This document shows, piece after piece, positions 5,331 through 8,169 of a DNA stretch of 8,169 nucleotides. The notes under the pieces were generated by a model that was not told the DNA's origin, did not search any database, and saw only the letters and a list, made by a program, of their open reading frames with translations. This DNA is from Verrucomicrobia bacterium 12-59-8 (GTDB lineage Bacteria > Verrucomicrobiota > Verrucomicrobiae > Verrucomicrobiales > Verrucomicrobiaceae). The stretch covers positions 1,210 through 9,378 of the forward strand of contig NCCR01000191.1 of assembly GCA_002279765.1 (NCBI GenBank). Reading direction: 5' to 3'. Position 1 is the first letter of the stretch, and the number at the start of each line of letters is the position of its first letter. Position numbers and translations under genes: made by a program.

Positions 5331-8169
5331 ATGAGTGCTTTGTTCCTCAAAAGGCAGCGCTGTCGCCAGGCCTTTTGCTCCATCTTCCTTGCCGTTTCAG
5401 TCAGTTCGCTGCTGTGGTCGCCCCGCGCCAGCATGGCCGCAGACGCCAGCTGGACCGGCGGCACAGGCACGCAGCTCTGGTCCGATGGTGTCAACTGGAG
5501 CACGAACCCGGCAGCGCCAGGAGCCACCTCCGGCATCACCAACGCGGACACCGCAACGTTCAGCACCGGACTGGGCGCGACCACGATCACCATCGACACC
5601 GGGCGCAATCTGCGAAGCCTCGTTTTTGCCATCGGCGCAGCGAGTACGTTTACGATTGGCACCGCAGGTGCCAATGCGGGAGAAACCCTGCTGCTGAGCA
5701 GCGGCGGCAATGTGTTGATGAACTCCGGGAACACCGCGTCGGTCACGCTGAATGCGCCGATGGTCATTGAACCGACAAGTGGCACCGGGACAGGAACTTA
5801 CTCCTTCACCAACAATTCGACCGCCACGCCCACCAGTGATGCAAATCTCTACAAGATGACCATCAATGGCAACATCAGCGGCGGAGCAACGAGCGGCACG
5901 ATCACCCTCAATTTCAATGCGACGACGGGTAACCGCAGCAGCGATCCCACGGCCAACGTGATGAATGGACTGATTTCAGATGGTTTATCCGGCGGACTCA
6001 GCGTGAATGTCACTGGCTCGAGTGGCGGCCAGCTCGGGGTCTGGCGCTTCAACAATGATAGCAACAGCTACACCGGCACCACCAGCGTGACCGCAGGCAC
6101 ACTGATCTTCGCCAGCATCGCCAATGCCGGGGTGAACAGCGCCATCGGGGCTGGCAACACCCTGAACGTGGGCGGCGGTTCGCATGTGAAGTATCTGGGT
6201 GGTGCCGCCTCCACTGACCGTGCCATCACCGGCAACGGCCTTTTTTACAACAACGGCACGGGCGCTCTGACACTGAACGGCACGGTGGCGGCTGGCATCA
6301 TCTTCCGTGGCGCGCAAAACTTCATCGTTAATGGACTGATCTCCGGCAACAGCGGCATTTCGCGTACCGATCCCGGCACCGTCTTCCTGAACAACAACAA
6401 CAACTCCTTCACAGGGAATCTCTCGATCTCCGACGGTGCATTTCAGGCGACCACGATCTTCAACAACGGCACGAATTCCGCCGTCGGCAAAAGCGGAAAT
6501 CTGGGCCTCGGGCAGACCAGTGCCACGGTCGGGCGCTTTGAGTACACGGGAACCTCCACCTCCACGGATCGCCTCATCGTCATGCAAAATGCCACCACCG
6601 GCAACACCGGACGCGGCATCATCAACGCAATGACCGCCGGGCAGACGCTCACCTTCACCAATGGCGTCCGCCTGAGCACCGCCAACACCATCAGCGCAGC
6701 CGCCAACTTCTCAGATCTCACACTGACCGGTGTCGGCAACGGGGAGATACAGGGCCAGATCGGAGGCACCACCGGTAATTCTTCCACCGTGGTGAACATG
6801 CAGATCATCAAAACCGGCCTCGGCACTTGGACGCTTTCAGGGGCCAACACCTACGCGCTGCAAACCACCGTGAGCGCCGGCATCCTAAACATACGCAACA
6901 GCAGCGCGCTTGGTGCGGTGCTTTCCAGTGAAACCGTCCCCTCAGCCGCAAACGCAGGCACCACGGTGGCCAGCGGTGCCACCCTCCAGCTGCAAAACAA
7001 CATCAGCGTGGGGGCGGAGGCGCTCACCCTCGGAGGCACCGGTGCCACCGGCCAGAATGGGGCGCTCGTCAATGTCAGCGACACCAACAGCTTTGCGGGC
7101 GCGCTGACCCTGACCGCCAACACGACCATCTCCTCTGACAGTGGCAGTCTGGCCCTCACCAACACAGCAGCCATCGTCGGCTCTGGCGGCAGCCGAACGT
7201 TGACGCTGGCCGGTGCAGGCAATGGCAGCCTGGCCAGCAGCATGGACACTGGCGTGGCCAGTCTGACCAAGAATGGCAGCGGCATATGGACGCTTTCCGG
7301 GACCAACAGCTACACCGGTGCCACCACCGTGAATGCTGGCACCCTGAATGTGACCGGAACACTCGGTAACACGGCAGTGACAGTGGCCAGCGGTGCCACT
7401 TTGGCTTATGCAGGCGCAATCGGCGGCAGCCTCACTGCCGCGATCAACACCACGATCATCATTGGCGATGCGTTGACCGCCGGCAGCACCGGCACGCTGA
7501 CCGTGGGCGGGAATCTGGTGCTCAACGATAGCACGTTGCTGATGTTTGACCTCGGCACCAGCAGCGATCTCATTCAGGCCAATGGCTCCCTCATCACGCT
7601 CGACGGCATCGTCCGCGTCACCACAGGGGCCGGATTCACGGCAGGCACCTACAAGCTCATCGGCTACACCGGCACGCTGACCGATAACGGCCTCACCACG
7701 CAGATGCTCGCGGGATATGACCTGTCCATCATCGTGGACACCGTGAACAGAGCCGTGAACCTCACCGCCACCGCCATCAGCGCCCAGTACTGGGACGGGG
7801 GCGACAGCGTGGCAGACAGTGTCGTGGACGGTGGCAACGGCACCTGGACCAATGCCGGCACCAACTGGACACTGGCCGATGGCAGCAACAATGCGAACTG
7901 GTCGGGATCGGTGGAGAAAATCGCCGTATTCGGCGGTGCTTCTGGTGGCACCGTGCAGGTGCAGGATGCAGTGGCGGTCAACGGCTTGCAGTTTGCCAAA
8001 AGCTACACACTGGCAAACTCGGGTGGTCAGATTCAAATCACCAATGCAGCGACGGAATTACGCGTGGACACGGCGGTCACTGCGACATTGGCGGCACCCG
8101 TCACCGGCGCGGGCGGCCTCAACAAAACCGGCGACGGCACGCTGATCTTCACCGCCGCCACAGGCTCCA
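5331..8169 (+). CDS. Giant PATR-repeat exported protein (autotransporter-associated beta strand; 3' partial)
   Basis: The frame is open from the ATG at 5331 to the window end: 946 codons plus one base, with no stop. Residues 1-36 form a signal peptide with a basic start (KRQRCRQ), hydrophobic core FCSIFLAVSVSSLLW and a likely cut after ASMA. The mature part is very rich in Gly, Thr, Asn, Ser and Ala with regular short beta strands, as in parallel beta-helix passengers. PATR-type units are clear at about 492-525 (KTGLGTWTLSGANTY), 644-674 (LTKNGSGIWTLSGTNSYTGA) and 931-941 (NKTGDGTLIFT), with weaker ones near 233-260 and 343-370. A W-rich head module (W41, W50, W56) recurs at W821, W839 and W846. 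Function is likely a surface or secreted fibre, adhesin or matrix protein; no enzyme motif is seen. The transporter or anchoring end is outside the window. The gene is preceded by no clear Shine-Dalgarno sequence. Long minus-strand frames inside it are shadows of its NNC-rich codons. Confidence 0.88.
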   Translation, partial: MSALFLKRQRCRQAFCSIFLAVSVSSLLWSPRASMAADASWTGGTGTQLWSDGVNWSTNPAAPGATSGITNADTATFSTGLGATTITIDTGRNLRSLVFAIGAASTFTIGTAGANAGETLLLSSGGNVLMNSGNTASVTLNAPMVIEPTSGTGTGTYSFTNNSTATPTSDANLYKMTINGNISGGATSGTITLNFNATTGNRSSDPTANVMNGLISDGLSGGLSVNVTGSSGGQLGVWRFNNDSNSYTGTTSVTAGTLIFASIANAGVNSAIGAGNTLNVGGGSHVKYLGGAASTDRAITGNGLFYNNGTGALTLNGTVAAGIIFRGAQNFIVNGLISGNSGISRTDPGTVFLNNNNNSFTGNLSISDGAFQATTIFNNGTNSAVGKSGNLGLGQTSATVGRFEYTGTSTSTDRLIVMQNATTGNTGRGIINAMTAGQTLTFTNGVRLSTANTISAAANFSDLTLTGVGNGEIQGQIGGTTGNSSTVVNMQIIKTGLGTWTLSGANTYALQTTVSAGILNIRNSSALGAVLSSETVPSAANAGTTVASGATLQLQNNISVGAEALTLGGTGATGQNGALVNVSDTNSFAGALTLTANTTISSDSGSLALTNTAAIVGSGGSRTLTLAGAGNGSLASSMDTGVASLTKNGSGIWTLSGTNSYTGATTVNAGTLNVTGTLGNTAVTVASGATLAYAGAIGGSLTAAINTTIIIGDALTAGSTGTLTVGGNLVLNDSTLLMFDLGTSSDLIQANGSLITLDGIVRVTTGAGFTAGTYKLIGYTGTLTDNGLTTQMLAGYDLSIIVDTVNRAVNLTATAISAQYWDGGDSVADSVVDGGNGTWTNAGTNWTLADGSNNANWSGSVEKIAVFGGASGGTVQVQDAVAVNGLQFAKSYTLANSGGQIQITNAATELRVDTAVTATLAAPVTGAGGLNKTGDGTLIFTAATGS
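6390..6404 (+). repeat. (AAC)5 trinucleotide repeat coding for five Asn
   Basis: Five AAC codons in a row encode Asn354-358 of the PATR protein, in the turn of a beta-strand repeat. Changes in copy number would stay in frame and only alter loop length. Confidence 0.8.
6801..6902 (+). repeat. PATR unit, residues about 491-524 of the PATR protein
   Basis: The strand pattern KTGxGTWTLSGANTY, followed by TTVSAGILNI, matches the autotransporter-associated beta-strand repeat. It aligns closely with the unit at 7260-7352 and shares the identical stretch TGGACGCTTTC at DNA level. Confidence 0.75.
6966..7399 (+). repeat. Direct repeat of 17 bases (6966-6982 and 7383-7399) coding for VASGAT
   Basis: GTGGCCAGCGGTGCCAC occurs identically twice, 417 bases apart and in the same codon phase, each copy encoding VASGAT after a PATR unit. 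The DNA-level identity suggests internal duplication or ongoing recombination between PATR units rather than only protein-level similarity. The span given covers both copies; the DNA between them is ordinary coding sequence of the same gene. Confidence 0.7.
7260..7352 (+). repeat. Canonical PATR unit, residues 644-674 of the PATR protein
   Basis: This is the clearest copy: SLTKNGSGIWTLSGTNSYTG, then ATTVNAGTLNV. It carries the family hallmarks K-G-x-G-x-W-x-L-S-G, N-x-Y-x-G-x-T and V-x-x-G-x-L. Confidence 0.85.
7785..8046 (+). repeat. Second copy of the W-rich head module, residues about 819-905
   Basis: The order YWDGG, GTWTNAGTNW, then KIAVFGG, TVQVQ and GLQFAKSYTL parallels the start of the mature protein: SWTGG, LWSDGVNW, TATFSTG, TITID and SLVFAIGAASTFTI. 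The copies are about 790 residues apart, which implies a repeating architecture of head module plus a run of PATR strands. Confidence 0.55.

Noticed and set aside
5279..6587. Minus-strand open frames of 168 and 200 codons
   Set aside because: These are also antisense to the signal-peptide-bearing PATR frame, with no recognisable protein features of their own.
6942..8036. Long minus-strand open frame of 364 codons
   Set aside because: It lies wholly antisense to the PATR gene. The composition (Gly/Ala/His/Arg-rich, no domain) is what NNC-rich Gly/Thr/Asn codons give when read backwards.
1..8169. CRISPR arrays, tRNA or rRNA genes
   Set aside because: No regularly spaced direct repeats, cloverleaf-like sequences or rRNA motifs were seen. 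The PATR repeats are coding and irregularly spaced.

Overview
The window looks like chromosomal DNA from a moderately GC-rich Gram-negative bacterium with an outer membrane. Three things point that way: an outer-membrane beta-barrel protein, an outer-membrane polysaccharide export protein, and a large exported protein built from autotransporter-associated beta-strand (PATR) repeats. Very large PATR proteins beside exopolysaccharide genes are typical of Verrucomicrobiota (Prosthecobacter/Verrucomicrobium-like genomes). That placement is an inference from gene style, not from a marker gene.

Layout. (1) Positions 1-3685, plus strand: the 3' part of an exopolysaccharide export operon. It holds the C-terminal part of a beta-barrel protein (ends 745), a short Wza/GumB-type export protein (775-1446) and a Wzc-type chain-length regulator fused to a BY-kinase domain (best start 1451, ends 3685). 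Spacing is tight (29 and 4 bases), so the three are probably co-transcribed. (2) 3686-4020: convergent intergenic gap with no convincing gene. It holds two tandem hairpins and a good minus-strand intrinsic terminator. (3) 4021-4698, minus strand: a NarL/FixJ-type response regulator, with no partner histidine kinase in view. (4) 4699-5330: a 630-base divergent intergenic region. Its first part is strikingly AT-rich, with a perfect 14-bp palindrome, a consensus TATAAT and a 7-bp inverted repeat. Its middle holds unrecognised, possibly decayed sequence. Its last part holds a plausible promoter and a C8 tract just before the next gene. (5) 5331-8169, plus strand: the first 946 codons of a giant secreted PATR-repeat protein that runs off the window with no stop.

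Working model: genes 1-3 would form a trans-envelope polysaccharide exporter, with the kinase/co-polymerase in the inner membrane, the Wza-like protein at the outer membrane and the barrel as an outer-membrane partner. The PATR protein would be a surface or secreted fibre, and the divergently placed response regulator could control it. The link between regulator, polysaccharide operon and PATR protein rests only on proximity.

Nothing here is clearly a new system. The most notable points are the second copy of the W-rich head module about 790 residues into the PATR protein, the poly-C tract at its expected transcription start, the ESFF-stop sequence shared by the ends of two unrelated loci, and the unexplained 4848-5235 segment.
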